Positions 1-10,193 of a stretch of DNA of 64,000 bases are shown here, in pieces; the stretch's first letter is position 1, and every line of letters begins with the position of its first letter. The notes below the pieces were generated by a model. It did no database searches. It saw nothing but the letters and a program-made list of their open reading frames with translations, and was not told the origin of the DNA. Source of the stretch: Thecaphora thlaspeos (lineage: Eukaryota; Basidiomycota; Ustilaginomycetes; Urocystidales; Glomosporiaceae); assembly GCA_900291925.1 (NCBI GenBank), contig UWYS01000019.1, positions 535,404 through 599,403 of the forward strand, read 5' to 3'. A program made the position numbers and the translations under genes.

Positions 1-245
1 CGGTGATCTTTTCGTCGTCGACCACCCGGGAGAGGCCAAAGTCGGCGATGAGCAGGTCCGACTGCTCGGTCTTGTCGCGGAAGAGGAGGTTTTCCGGCTT
101 GAGGTCGCGGTGGACGATGGCCTGGTCGTGGAGGTAGGCGACGGCTTCTGTGATGGTCTTTACGATGTGTGCGGCGTCCCTGTGGGGGAGGGCAGATGGG
201 GGGTGTGAGGGAGAATGGGCGTCAAGGGAGGGTCATCGACACACA

Positions 246-289
<44 letters not shown>

Positions 290-638
290 AGGAAGCGCGG
301 ACGACGACTGACTGCTCGTAGTAGCTTCCCCGCTCGCATATCCGGTCAAAGAGCTCTCCGCCGACGCATAGGTCGGTGACGAGGTAGAGGTTGTTCATGG
401 TCTCAAAGTAGTCTACGAGGGTGACGATGCTGCGGTGACCCTGGGAGACCTTTTTGAGAGCGGCGACTTCGTTCCTGACCATGTGTTCGCGACCCTCCAT
501 GAGCTTCTTGGAGATGACCTTGCAGGCGTAGTACTGTCCCGTCTTGATGTGGACGGCCTCCTTTACGACGGCGTAGGTGCCTTGGCCCAAGGTGCGGCCG
601 GTCTTGTAGGCGCACGGTACGGTCTGAGGCGCCGACAT
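1..638 (-). CDS. CMK1: Calcium/calmodulin-dependent protein kinase (CaMK I type), 3' end missing
   Basis: Serine/threonine kinase of the CaMK group, partial: the reading frame runs off the left edge. Exon 1 is 638-313 and begins [12 protein letters not shown]; the intron is 312-180 (GTCAGT...CAG, 133 nt, filled with CA and GA microsatellite); exon 2 is 179-1. The junction reads YEQDAAH in frame. Visible kinase elements are the glycine loop [11 protein letters not shown], the ATP-binding lysine in YACKVI, the helix-C glutamate in RNEVAAL, the catalytic loop [10 protein letters not shown] and the metal-binding DFG in IADFGLSRV. This N-terminal half matches fungal Cmk1/Cmk2 and animal CaMKI; the activation-loop end, C-lobe and calmodulin-binding tail lie outside the window. 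Chosen start: the first ATG close to the kinase domain; in-frame upstream sequence is Pro/Ser-rich low complexity. Cmk1 versus Cmk2 cannot be decided. Confidence 0.9.
239..289. repeat. (CA)n(GA)n microsatellite inside the kinase intron
   Basis: A run of CA dinucleotides followed directly by GA dinucleotides occupies about 50 of the 133 intron bases of the CaM-kinase gene. Confidence 0.95.
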
Positions 639-1397
639 GGTGTGTGGGTGTGCGGCGGGAGGGGGAGGGGTAGGGTGGAAGCGAGGAGGGGCTGTGGGTG
701 GGGAGGTAGTGTTCTGTAGGGGGATGATGGAGTGGTGGGCGAGGAAGGTGGGGGCGCTGCGGTGTGGAGCAGCCAAAGCGCACCGACCAGCGGCAGCGCG
801 CCCAGTCCCGAGCTCAGCGCCGTGACACTCACGACTCTTTACGACTTAACTACTCTGCTATGCGAGCGCCAGGCGGGCGCCCCTCTGCCATCCCACGCTC
901 GCACGCTCACCCTGCCAGCACAAGGGCGGGCGGATGGCCCGACAATTGTGAATCGAGCGACGGCGGCTGAGCCTCTCGCCACGCCAGCCACGCCGCCCTG
1001 CAGCGATACGGCGTGGCTGTACTGGCCGCTGGCACAGGCTGGCGCTCCTCACTTTTACTCGCACGGTAGCCAGCGCGGCCCTCTCTCGCTCACACGCAGG
1101 CTGCACACGCCAGAACAACGGCCTGCCCCTGGCCCTGGCCCTGGCCCTGGCCCTGCCCCTGCCCCTGCCCCTGCCCCTGCTCCTGACCCACCGCCACTCG
1201 GCAGCTTCTTCCTTCAACACAACCAACCAACCAACCAGCAACCCCGCACACGCGCCCAACCTACATACATAGCACCTACACTTACCACTACTCTCTACCT
1301 CTTACCTGTACCTTGCCGCCGCACAACCCGTCGATACGCCACTCTCTGTCCTCCCGCTGCTCCTCCCCTTGACCCTTCCTCCCGCGCCCCACAAGCC
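639..1397. promoter_or_regulatory. Divergent promoter between CaM-kinase and DOT1
   Basis: About 760 bp between two divergently transcribed genes, so it must hold both promoters. It contains a GGCCCT/CCCTGC hexamer array at 1122-1183 and pyrimidine-rich leader sequence before the DOT1 ATG. An open frame runs through it into DOT1, but its product is low complexity and not convincing as protein. No TATA box recognised. Confidence 0.5.
1122..1183. repeat. Hexanucleotide repeat (CCCTGG then CCCTGC)
   Basis: About ten tandem six-base units; the first half reads CCCTGG and the second half CCCTGC. It lies in the DOT1 upstream region. Confidence 0.9.
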
Positions 1398-4070
1398 ATG
1401 CTCAACTTCTTCGGCCCAAGCGCAAAGCAACCTCACCCTACCACCACCACCACCACTGCCTCTTCTCTCGCCACCAACCCCACCTCTCGGCACCACACAC
1501 CAACACAACGCAGCAACCGCCCTTGCCCATCCGATGCCCCACCCTCCCCCGCAGCATCATCATCCACTCCGCCTCCTCGCAAGAAGCCAAAGATACAACC
1601 CTCATCAACCCGCGTTGTCGTCACAACCACACGCAAGCTGATCCGTTCCCCCGCCCCCCATCCCTCTCGCACAGCAGCATCGTCCAGCGCCCACCGCTCC
1701 TTGAACGCCCTTCCCCAACAAAAGCGAGACCAGATCATCCAGGACCGCCCCGCCGCTCACCTCGAAAAGCGCATAGCCATCCACTCTCACTCTCCTAGGC
1801 CACCTAAGCCATCCTCCGCCTCCACCAAGCGCGCCTCGTCTTCCGCCGCCACCCGCCATCCCTCAAAGCGCGTCAGCACAGCCGGCAGCCACCCATCTGA
1901 TAGACCTTTGGCAAAGCCCAGATCGACAAAGAACAAGCGCCCTGTACTCGGCAGCTCAGCCGAAGACGACGACGACGACAGCGACGCTTTCCGTGGCGCT
2001 ACAGGCGCAACAAAGAGCGCGCGCGCAAGCCGCGCTCCCTCCACGCCCTCCAAGCGGCGTAGCGTCGATTCATTCGCCCCGCACACCAGCGACAGCTACC
2101 GGGTCCTCGGCCGCGAAGGCGTCCTCCCCTCCTACTCTGTCCCCCGAGACATCCTCCACCCCGACTACAACTCTCCGCCAGAGGCGATCAACGATGATGG
2201 CGATGACGACCTTGACGACGATGATGCCACGCCGCCGCCGTCGCGGATACAGAGCTGTGACGTCGTGGCTGATTCGGTCAAAGGCTTCGGGCCCTTCTTC
2301 AACGGTCTGGGTGATGACCCACGCGCAGTGCTCGAGTACCCGGCTTCAGGCCAGTCGGAAGAGTACCTCCTCCTCGTCCCACGCGACAGGGACGAATACG
2401 ACCCGCTGCTCGAGCTTCTCACGGCCGTCAAGACGATCGTCACCAACTACCTCACGCCCGACCAGCAGAAGCTGTTTGGCTCGCTCGACAGTCTCGAGAT
2501 CTCGAGCAATGCCGGCATGATCCTGCCGGGAAGCGGCGGACCGAGCACCTCGAACGGATCGGCCGCCATGGCTGCGACGCGGGCCAGGCTCGAGGAGGCC
2601 GACGGCGGGACCATGCGCGCCCGCTCCGCCGACCTGCTTGACGGCGAAGCGAGCAGGTCCCGACGCAGCGACGAGTTCGGCCTGCAGCTGCCAGGCGGCG
2701 AGGCGACATTACCTCGAACGCCGCGTAACGACAGCGCGGGACCGGACCCGGCTCGAAGGCTGGAGAACGGCCACGCGCACACCGCGCCGGTCTCGCCCAC
2801 GACGGCGTCATCGCCGCATCGCGCTGTTCACCACCACCGGACCGAGCTGACGCTGTCGCCCGTCAAGGCGGCGATGCTGGGCCACGCTGCCTCCTTGCGC
2901 GAGACGTCGTCGGCCGACTCGCCCCCCGTTGGTCATGCCTCGCCGCCGAGCTCGCAGGGATCCAGCGGGACCGTCGCCACGATGACGACGACGACGGCGA
3001 CGACGCACGATGCGGACCCCATCCTGCGCTCGTTCACCAAGGCTCGAAATCGACGCGACGGGCCGCTCTTTCTGCGCACGCTCGCGCGTTTCAACGCCGA
3101 GCTGGAGCATCTGCGCACGTCTGGCGCTCTGGAGCGCAACATTGTCGCAATGGGAGGCAGTACGGGCGTACCGGAGGGGGTGTGGCGGCTTATCCAAGAC
3201 CAGGTGTACGCGCGCACCGTCGGACCGCGCGTCGAAGAGCTGGGAAGGTACCAGGCCTTTTCCGACAACGTCTACGGCGAGCTGCTACCACGCTTCATGT
3301 CGGAGATCGCCCAGCTGACGGGGTTGGGACCGGGCAAAGTTTTCGTGGATCTGGGAAGCGGCGTGGGCAATCTGCTCGTACAGACCAGCCTGCAGACGGG
3401 CGCAGAGGCGTACGGATGCGAAATGATGGCTATCCCCGCTGGCTTGGCCGAGAGGCAGATTGAAGAGGCTAAAAAAAGGTGGAGGGCTTGGGGCCTGAAA
3501 GGCGGCGATAAGGTCGAGGCGTGGAAGGGAGATTTCGGAGAACACGAAGGTGTGAGAGACGTTTTGAGAAGAGCGGACGTCGTACTGGTCAACAAGTTGA
3601 GTGTCGAAAGAGGTCATTGACGTTGGGGTTAGCTTGACCTTGCCTTGTGTGTCAAAACAATACTGATACCGACAACTTTCCTTCCCTCCTCATCCTTCGC
3701 CACTCACTTGCTCACTCATTTCGACAGCTACGCCTTCCTGCCACGAACCAACGAAAAACTCTCCCTCCTCTTCCTGGACCTACCAGACGGAGCGTATATT
3801 ATTTCATTGAAACCCTTTGTTCCATTCGACTTTAGGTTGACGGAACGAACACTCTCCTCCCCGCTTGCTATACTTCGAGTGGTAGAGAGGAACTATACGA
3901 GTGGATGCGTAAGTTGGGCAGACGGTGGGGGGAAGTTTTACGTTCATATTGTGGATAGGAGTCTGGTTAGGACGTTTTTGGACGGGAGAGAGGAGGATGT
4001 ACCGACGAGTGGGAGGGGTAGGGGTAGGGGAAGGAGGTGGAAGAGAATTGAGAATGATGACGAGGAATAG
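1398..4070 (+). CDS. DOT1: Histone H3-K79 methyltransferase DOT1
   Basis: SAM-dependent non-SET histone methyltransferase acting on H3 lysine 79. Exons 1398-3595 and 3728-4070 (intron GTTGAG...CAG, 132 nt) give 846 aa. The first ~480 residues are basic, Ser/Pro-rich and disordered, as in fungal Dot1, and end in an acidic stretch. The catalytic domain is C-terminal: a helical lead-in (PEGVWRLIQDQVY), the SAM-binding motif FVDLGSGVGN (about residues 649-658), the acidic motif YGCEMM, then VLVNNYAF created across the splice junction (about 729-736; family motif VxxNNFxF), and FLDLPDGAYIISLKPF. The splice restores the NN motif exactly, which fixes the join. Start: ATG 1398 (MLNFFGPS); the only in-frame upstream ATG (732) adds low-complexity sequence reaching toward the divergent kinase gene. 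The C-terminus ends in a basic RGRGRGRR tract and an acidic tail. Confidence 0.95.
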
Positions 4071-4262
4071 GGTGTTGTGCTGCGGAACGGGCGTGAGGGA
4101 GGGGAGGGATGAGGTACAAGATTTGGCTTGGCATGCAGTACGATAATTGAGAAAAGGACGTGGACATGGACGCTGAACGTCACCAAGCGTATACCCTTCT
4201 CTCCTTACTTTTTTTTGGACATTTCCTTGCAACTCGACCAAGGGGGAGGGGGCAAGGGGAAA

Positions 4263-6255
4263 TCACCACATGAACCTCATCACCCTCTCTTCACCTCTAC
4301 TACTATCTACACCTTCTTTCGGCCATGAAAATGGACGATGTAGAAATACCCAAATCGTCACTGCGTTGATGCAGAGTGAAAAGATGAATTCTGTCGTCAG
4401 AAAGAGACGGTCTGTTGATCTTGAGGATGCATCAATGTCCAAGGAGGAGGGGGAGGGGGAGGGGGAAGAAGGCAAGGAGATGCGAAGACGAAGAAGGATA
4501 TAGGGAACGAGAAAGTACCTCATTTCAATCAGAGGAGAGGGGATGAGTGTGACACTGATACAGAGTATCAGGCCGAGGAGATGGAGAAACGTCGTTGTAC
4601 TCGCTAACCTCGTGCGTGCCGTGGTGAGATATCGTTTCGGTGTGGTTAGCTTGAGATTCGTCGTAAGACTTGAAAGGGAAAAAGATTGTGAAAGGTGCAA
4701 AGGGGAGGGAAAGGGACGTACCGATGGAATCCCACCACATCCTCCCACAGATGACGTAGAGAGGAACAAAGAAATATCGTACCAGCTCGTTCCTCCTCCA
4801 CACGTTCTTCCACACGTAGAAGGTATAATGTCGGTTATCGGAAAGTAGAAAAGGATGGGAGATCGTATAGTTCGCTACGACCCACAACGTGATCGCCACG
4901 AGACCGAGGGTGGTTAGGATGGAAGAAAGGCTTCCGAAGAGGTTGGTTGTCGTTCGATGGAATAACGTCTTGAGACAGCTACCGAGCGTCGGACGCGAAC
5001 CGCGTTGACAAGAGATAAGAGCTGGCCAGCCAAAGAAGGTGGCGAATAGGAGAAAGTATAGTGGTTGCGTCAAATGTACACCCGCTTGGTGGTTCGTCTG
5101 ATCGCCCAGAACAATCGAGCCGTTCCAGTGGATGAAATAGCCAAAAGCCAGAAATATCGGTGCGAAGGGTGCAACGTTCTTCGTCACGAGCTTGATCAGT
5201 CGACCGCCGTTTCGCCCATCCGTGACGATGCCGAAGAGGGAGACGATACCGAGTGGTAGACTCATCCATCCCGCTTCGACCGCCTTCGGATCGTGAAAAC
5301 TCGGAAAGGTGCGGGACAGATCCGAGAGTAGGGAAGATGCGATAATGTAGAGGAGCCAGATTATGTTGGTCTGTCGAAAGAGCAGCGAGATGCCGCCCAG
5401 CAGCGACGCAGTGAAACGTCGACGCTTCTGGACGCAAAGCAGCGAGCAGAGGAGGAAAAAGAGACTGCCGATGTCGGTGTAGTAGAGGAAGCCGAAGAAG
5501 TAAAGAGGAGGGAGAAAGGCGATGACGTGCCCTACAAAGAGGCGGTACGGCTCGGAAGCTTGGAGACGGAGTCGGTGATGGATCGCAGGCGAGGAGTAGA
5601 TGGACTCGAGCGGGTCGTGGGAAGGCGCCGGAGCTGCGGGTCGGGAGCGTGGTGGTGTTGCGTGATCGGCGGCGGCATCGCGCCTGGCCTGTTCTTGGAG
5701 AGCGCGTACGGTCTCGCGCGGTATGCCGGCTGTTCTGGATCGAGTTTGAATCGAGCGTGGAACGCTGCTGCTAGGTCTGCTGCTGCCGGCTTCTTCGGAG
5801 GAGGAGAGTGTCGTCACTGTTGATCTCGCTCCGTCGACATTGCACTCTGAGTAGGCGGGCGGCAACTCGACGTGTCTCTGATGCTTGGCGCCACCTTGTC
5901 GCTTTGCGTTATGGCTCTGCTCGTGGTGATGCTCCAAGATGGGCGCGACGACATGAGGCATGCACAGCAGCATGAGCAAGCTGGTGCTGCGGAGGAAGGC
6001 GACGTCTGTACAGTCGAAAAGCGGGAGGATGCGACTCAGGACGAGCGAGACGAGGTAGAGACCGGGCGGTGTGGTGAGTTTGGGATCGTAGTGCGTATAG
6101 TCGCCGCGGCAGATGCGACGGGCCTGTGAAATGTGGAATATTTCGTCGATGTAGGGATGTGGGACGTGTGCGTTTATTCTGTGTGAGACGAGGATAGAGA
6201 GGAGCGCAAAGAGGAAGGTGAGGAGGTGGATAGGGTGGGGACGGGCGAGCGTCAT
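4263..6255 (-). CDS. ALG10: Dol-P-Glc alpha-1,2-glucosyltransferase ALG10 (DIE2)
   Basis: ER membrane enzyme that adds the third, terminal glucose to the dolichol-linked oligosaccharide before N-glycosylation. Exons 6255-4722 and 4603-4263 (intron GTACGT...TAG, 118 nt) give 624 aa. The start MTLARPHP leads into a first membrane segment and the family motif HPYIDEIFHISQARRIC with YDPKLTTPPGLY. Many hydrophobic segments follow, including LYFFGFLYYTDIGSLF, SLLFRQTNIIWLLY and the terminal PLIEMRYFLVPY made by exon 2 (family form LIEPRYF). It is longer than the usual ~470-500 aa because of a hydrophilic insert of about 115 residues, rich in Ser, Arg and Ala, just after the early membrane segments (roughly residues 95-210). 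The frame is open through the insert. The gene diverges from the mitochondrial carrier. Confidence 0.92.
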
Positions 6256-6770
6256 TGTGCGCAGGGCCAGGCGGGGCGAGAGGGGCCGGAAAAGCCGAGG
6301 CTTTAATGGAGACTGTGAAGCTGGCTTGTCGGCGACAGTCGAGGGAGGGGACGGGGCGAGATGTGGTTGCGTGTGGGGGCTAGGAGGAGAAGGAGGAGGA
6401 GGAAGAGGAGGAAGAGGAGGAGGAGGAGGAGCGAGAGGGGAGCCAAGGAAGGTGTCGGCACTGCCGGGCTCAGGTGTCGGTGCGAGAGGCTCGTGCGGGC
6501 GTCTCCGAGTTCCGCGTTTGTATCCAGAAATGTGGACAAGGCAGAGCGCTACGCTCAACACACGGCGATGCGATGACCAATATATACATATCTTTATGTG
6601 ACCATTGTCATCCCCTTTCTTCCCAAGCACCCAGCCACCTAACTTAAGCGCCCACACCGTACCCTTACCACCGCCATTCATCGCTTCCAACGTCTGCCCT
6701 CGTCCCTCTCCCCGCTGCCTTGCCTCCACACCTCTCTCTCCCTCTCCTCCCCCCGCCACCTCTACTCGCC
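6256..6770. promoter_or_regulatory. Divergent promoter between ALG10 and the mitochondrial carrier
   Basis: 515 bp between divergent genes. It holds a GGA/GAAGGA purine-rich tract at about 6386-6432 and a stretch with ATATATACATATC at 6579-6591 that could serve as a TATA element for the + strand gene. No other signal recognised. Confidence 0.45.
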
Positions 6771-7933
6771 ATGGCGCCCCACTCCCGGGGTCTCGGCGAA
6801 GCGGCCGCCTCCCATCTTCCCCCACTCGTCCCTCCGCCCACGCCCTCCGAGTCCATGCGTCCTCGCGCCTCCGAGTCTGGCGCATCCCTCAAAGGCTTCG
6901 TCGGCGGCACCGTCTCTGGTCTCACCAAGCTCGCCGTCGGACATCCCTTTGACACCATCAAGATCCGCATGCAGTGCAGTCCCTTTGGCACGTATCGCGG
7001 TCCGCTCGACTGCTTCCTCCAGCTCGCACGCAACGAGTCCCTCCTCGGCCTCTACAAGGGCGCCACACCACCCGCCGTCGGCTGGGCGCTCACGGATAGC
7101 ATCCTACTTGGAAGCCTCCACAACTACAGAAGGCTCTTCGCACGTATGTCCGGATCAAAGGAGGACGAAAAGAGCTTGCCAGTACGCTACCACGCCCTGG
7201 CAGGCTTAATGGCCGGTTGGACCAACAGTCTCGTCACGACGCCCGTCGAACTCATCAAGGCAAAGCTCCAGATGCAGTTCCAAAGGGTACAGGTGCACAT
7301 CCCGCGAAGGAACCCCACGGCCTCCGCGCCCGCGCGAGACGCGGTCAAGAGGGAATATGCCGGTCCGCTCGACTGCATAAGGCAGATTGTGGCAAAGCAC
7401 GGCGTCTCGGGACTATGGCACGCCCTTCCCGCCACGCTTCTCTTTAGGAGCAGCTTTGCCGTCATGTTTGGCAGCTACGAGGTGCTGCAACAGTGAGTCT
7501 CCCGGATTGTCTCCATCCCTCCTTGCTCTTCACCGAGTCCGATCTTCTGACGAACCTTTTTCCTCTCCTCTCGCGCCGACACTACAGGCAACTAGGCTCG
7601 CTCAAGGGAACACGCTACGAACTCTCCCCGGGCGCCATCACCTTCCTGTCTGGCGGGTTTGCCGCTGAGTTGTTCTGGCTCACCGCCTTCCCTGCCGACA
7701 TTATCAAGAACCGCATGATGGCCGACTCGCTCCAGTCGCCTCGCTATCCGACAATACGAAGCGCCTTCGTCTCCGTGTGGAACTCGGCCGGTGCCGAAGC
7801 ATCAATGGTGAGGAGGATGAGGATGTTCTATACCGGTTTCCTGCCGTGTTTCCTCAGAGCCTTTCCGACCAATGCGGCGGCTCTGTTTGCATTTGAGAGC
7901 GCTATGAGGATCATGGGAGCCGAGAGGGTCTAG
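6771..7933 (+). CDS. SLC25 mitochondrial carrier protein
   Basis: Inner-membrane solute carrier, 355 aa, from exons 6771-7492 and 7588-7933 (intron GTGAGT...CAG, 95 nt). Three carrier repeats are visible, each with the PX[DE]XX[KR] signature: HPFDTIKIRMQ, TPVELIKAKLQMQ and FPADIIKNRMM. The linkers GPLDCFLQLARNESLLGLYKG and GPLDCIRQIVAKHGVSGLW are the usual matrix-helix segments. Overall it looks closest to the carnitine/acylcarnitine and basic amino acid (ornithine) branch, but the substrate cannot be named from sequence alone. The start is ATG 6771 in a strong context (GCCATGG); an in-frame ATG 51 bases upstream would add only Pro/Leu-rich residues. A 45-residue Pro/Ser-rich head precedes repeat 1. 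Confidence 0.9.
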
Positions 7934-8595
7934 ACGGCGAGGGCTGCCCCGCGGATACCTGGAGCTCTTTACCATGCTTTGTTGATCGACAAAAGGGGCA
8001 TCATCATGTTGCAATAAGGCACCACTTGGAAACGTCATCGTATCGCGACGGGTTAGAGCGTTGCGTAGCTCAGCCCGATTGAAGGCCTAGGCGTCACAGA
8101 CTGCGGGCCGAATATCGAGCACGATAGGATGACCAGATCAGCCGGACTTGCCTGTGTCGCTGGCAAGTCGTCAACGTGTCTGGTGCCTAGCTTGTGACCC
8201 TCCTCCTCATCCTTCCTTGACTTGCATCTATCGACCGTCCCACAGGGTCCCTGGGGCTTTAGGTCAAGAGACGTTGAGGAGGCCAGTTGGGAACACGGTA
8301 GTGTAGCTAGGCAAGGGGTCAAGACAAGTGAGACCCAAACTGTCCAGATGAAGGGCGAGCTCGAGTCTTTACAGCACAGTAGTTTGCTACAATCAACATC
8401 TACCCATCCCCCCTTGGTTCGCTTCGAGGTAGCGAAAAAGGGGGGGGAGAGGATGAGGCGGTGCAGGGTCTGGAGAGGTAGCGGTGAATAGCAGGAGAGC
8501 AGAGCAAGACAAACGCCGTACCATACCGTGACACTCGGTACTCGGAGAGGCTAGGAACGCATGAACGACTAACCCCTACCCCTAACCCTTCGGAT

Positions 8596-8622
8596 GCTTC
8601 CCGGCCGTAACGGCCGGGAAGC
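8596..8622. repeat. 27-nt perfect palindrome
   Basis: Two 13-base arms (GCTTCCCGGCCGT and its exact reverse complement) around a single A. It lies 6 bases after a CCCCTACCCCTAACCC patch. It could form a very stable hairpin or be a dimer binding site. Confidence 0.9.
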
Positions 8623-9404
8623 ACACACGGCTTGCTAAGCTTTGCTATCGTCAGCCCAGCCGAGGTATCAAGCGAGCAAGACCTCATGTCAGCTTCACGG
8701 CACCACGGCTGCTTCCGTAGGCTTTCGGGACGCTCCAGGATTCGGCATCGTCGCGCGAGGCTCGTCGGCAGGCAGAGAGCAAACAGAGGCAGGCTGTCAG
8801 CATGAGAGTGGGGGGGGGGGGTTGATTTAATGTGGTATGAGGAGCGTCGGGGCGCCGCTCAAGGTAACACGACCGACGCCCGACGGCAGGGATGGATATC
8901 GATCCCTGCTGGATCTCGGCGATAGGGATAGGTACGTTGGTCGTGAGTCGTGGGCAGGATGCGCTGCGCCACCCGGAAGCCGCCTTCCGTCGAGGCGGCG
9001 CCGCGCCGGGGCGTGCGCGATGTGATGTAAGCTGGCGCCGGCCCATCTACAATCTGAGTGTATCTGGCCGGGTTGCGCCAGGCGAGCGGATAAGTTACAT
9101 AGATGGGACCGCCGCGTGTTCTTGCTCGGCCTGGCCCGGTCGAGGCCGACGCGCTGCGCCCCAGCCAGGCCTGCGCCAGCGCTTGGCCCAGCGCCTTGGC
9201 TCCTCAGCAAAGAAAAAGAGACGCGGTGGCGGCGACAGCGCGGCGCAGTCCATTGGGGGTCCCGCGGCCACCTGCCACAGCCACCAGGTGCCACCGGCCA
9301 CCAGCACGCAGCCAGGGCCAAGGCCAAGAGGCAGGGCCAGCCACGCAAAACACCGCAGCCGCTTTTCCACTTGACGACCCTGCCTCGCTCGCGCCCTTGA
9401 CCCG

Positions 9405-9480
9405 GTCCCATCCATCCCATCCCATCCCATCTCATCTCACCTCTTACCATTCCGTCCCATCCCGTCCCATCCCATCCCAC
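9405..9480. repeat. CCATC-type pentamer array
   Basis: Imperfect tandem CATCC/CGTCC pentamers over about 75 bases, in the upstream region of the RSC1-like gene. Confidence 0.9.
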
Positions 9481-10193
9481 CATCCAATGCACCGGCTGCT
9501 GCGGCTCGCCCAACGCCGTCCATATATCGCGCACCATATCGCACAGTCGCACTCCTTCCTCCGGCGTCAACCACCATCCCATCAACGACGACAATCACGC
9601 CACCCGCCACACGCTGTCATCACCACAGCGCTCTCCACCTCACCGCCACCGCTGCTCCCGTCTCCACGCGCGCCATCTCTCCGCACCACCTTTCACCATA
9701 CAGCCATCTCTGACTGCGTCTGCTCTCGTCCGCGTTACGCTACCCCGCCATCCTCCTCCCTCGGCACACACCACGTCCGGTGGCCGCTCAGGCAGGAGGG
9801 ATAGAAGAAACGCTGCTGCTTTCTTCCTCGCCGCCTTCCACACCACGTCCTCGGCTCCATCGCCGCAGCTCGAGCGCCGTGATCCGGCCGCCTCGTTTCT
9901 CGCCACTCTCCCTCCTGATAGAGGGCTGTGCAGAGCCTCGGCCGACGACATCTTCCTCCGTTTCCTCCGGCTTCGTCGAGCTTGAGCCTCTCGCCCATCG
10001 CTACACATCAACCGCCCGTGCGCCTGTAGCTCAGGACGCTGGACCCACCGACTTTCGCTCCCACTACCACACACACGCACGTTCACCTCCTCCACCGACC
10101 CACCAACCTTGAGCTTCGGTTGTCGGAGCATCGCCACGCCCTGTCCAAACCGATCTTCACTCACCGCCGCCGTCAGCGCCCCCATTTTCGATC

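Larger units (their letters stand above)
7934..10193. other. 2.26-kb gene-free stretch before the RSC1-like gene
   Basis: No reading frame here looks like protein. It contains a telomere-like CCCTAA patch next to a 27-nt perfect palindrome (8571-8622), a G12 run (8810-8821), a CCATC pentamer array (9405-9480) and pyrimidine-rich leader sequence from about 9480 to 10190 that is probably the 5' untranslated region of the RSC1-like gene. Confidence 0.5.

Noticed and set aside
732..1397. Open frame continuing 222 codons upstream of the DOT1 ATG
   Set aside because: The encoded sequence is hexamer-repeat and Pro/Thr-rich low complexity inside a divergent promoter, and the frame simply lacks stops in GC-rich DNA.
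9103..9804. 234-codon + strand frame upstream of the RSC1-like gene
   Set aside because: Composed of Pro/Ser/His runs from the CCATC repeat; no domain or codon pattern, so treated as leader sequence.
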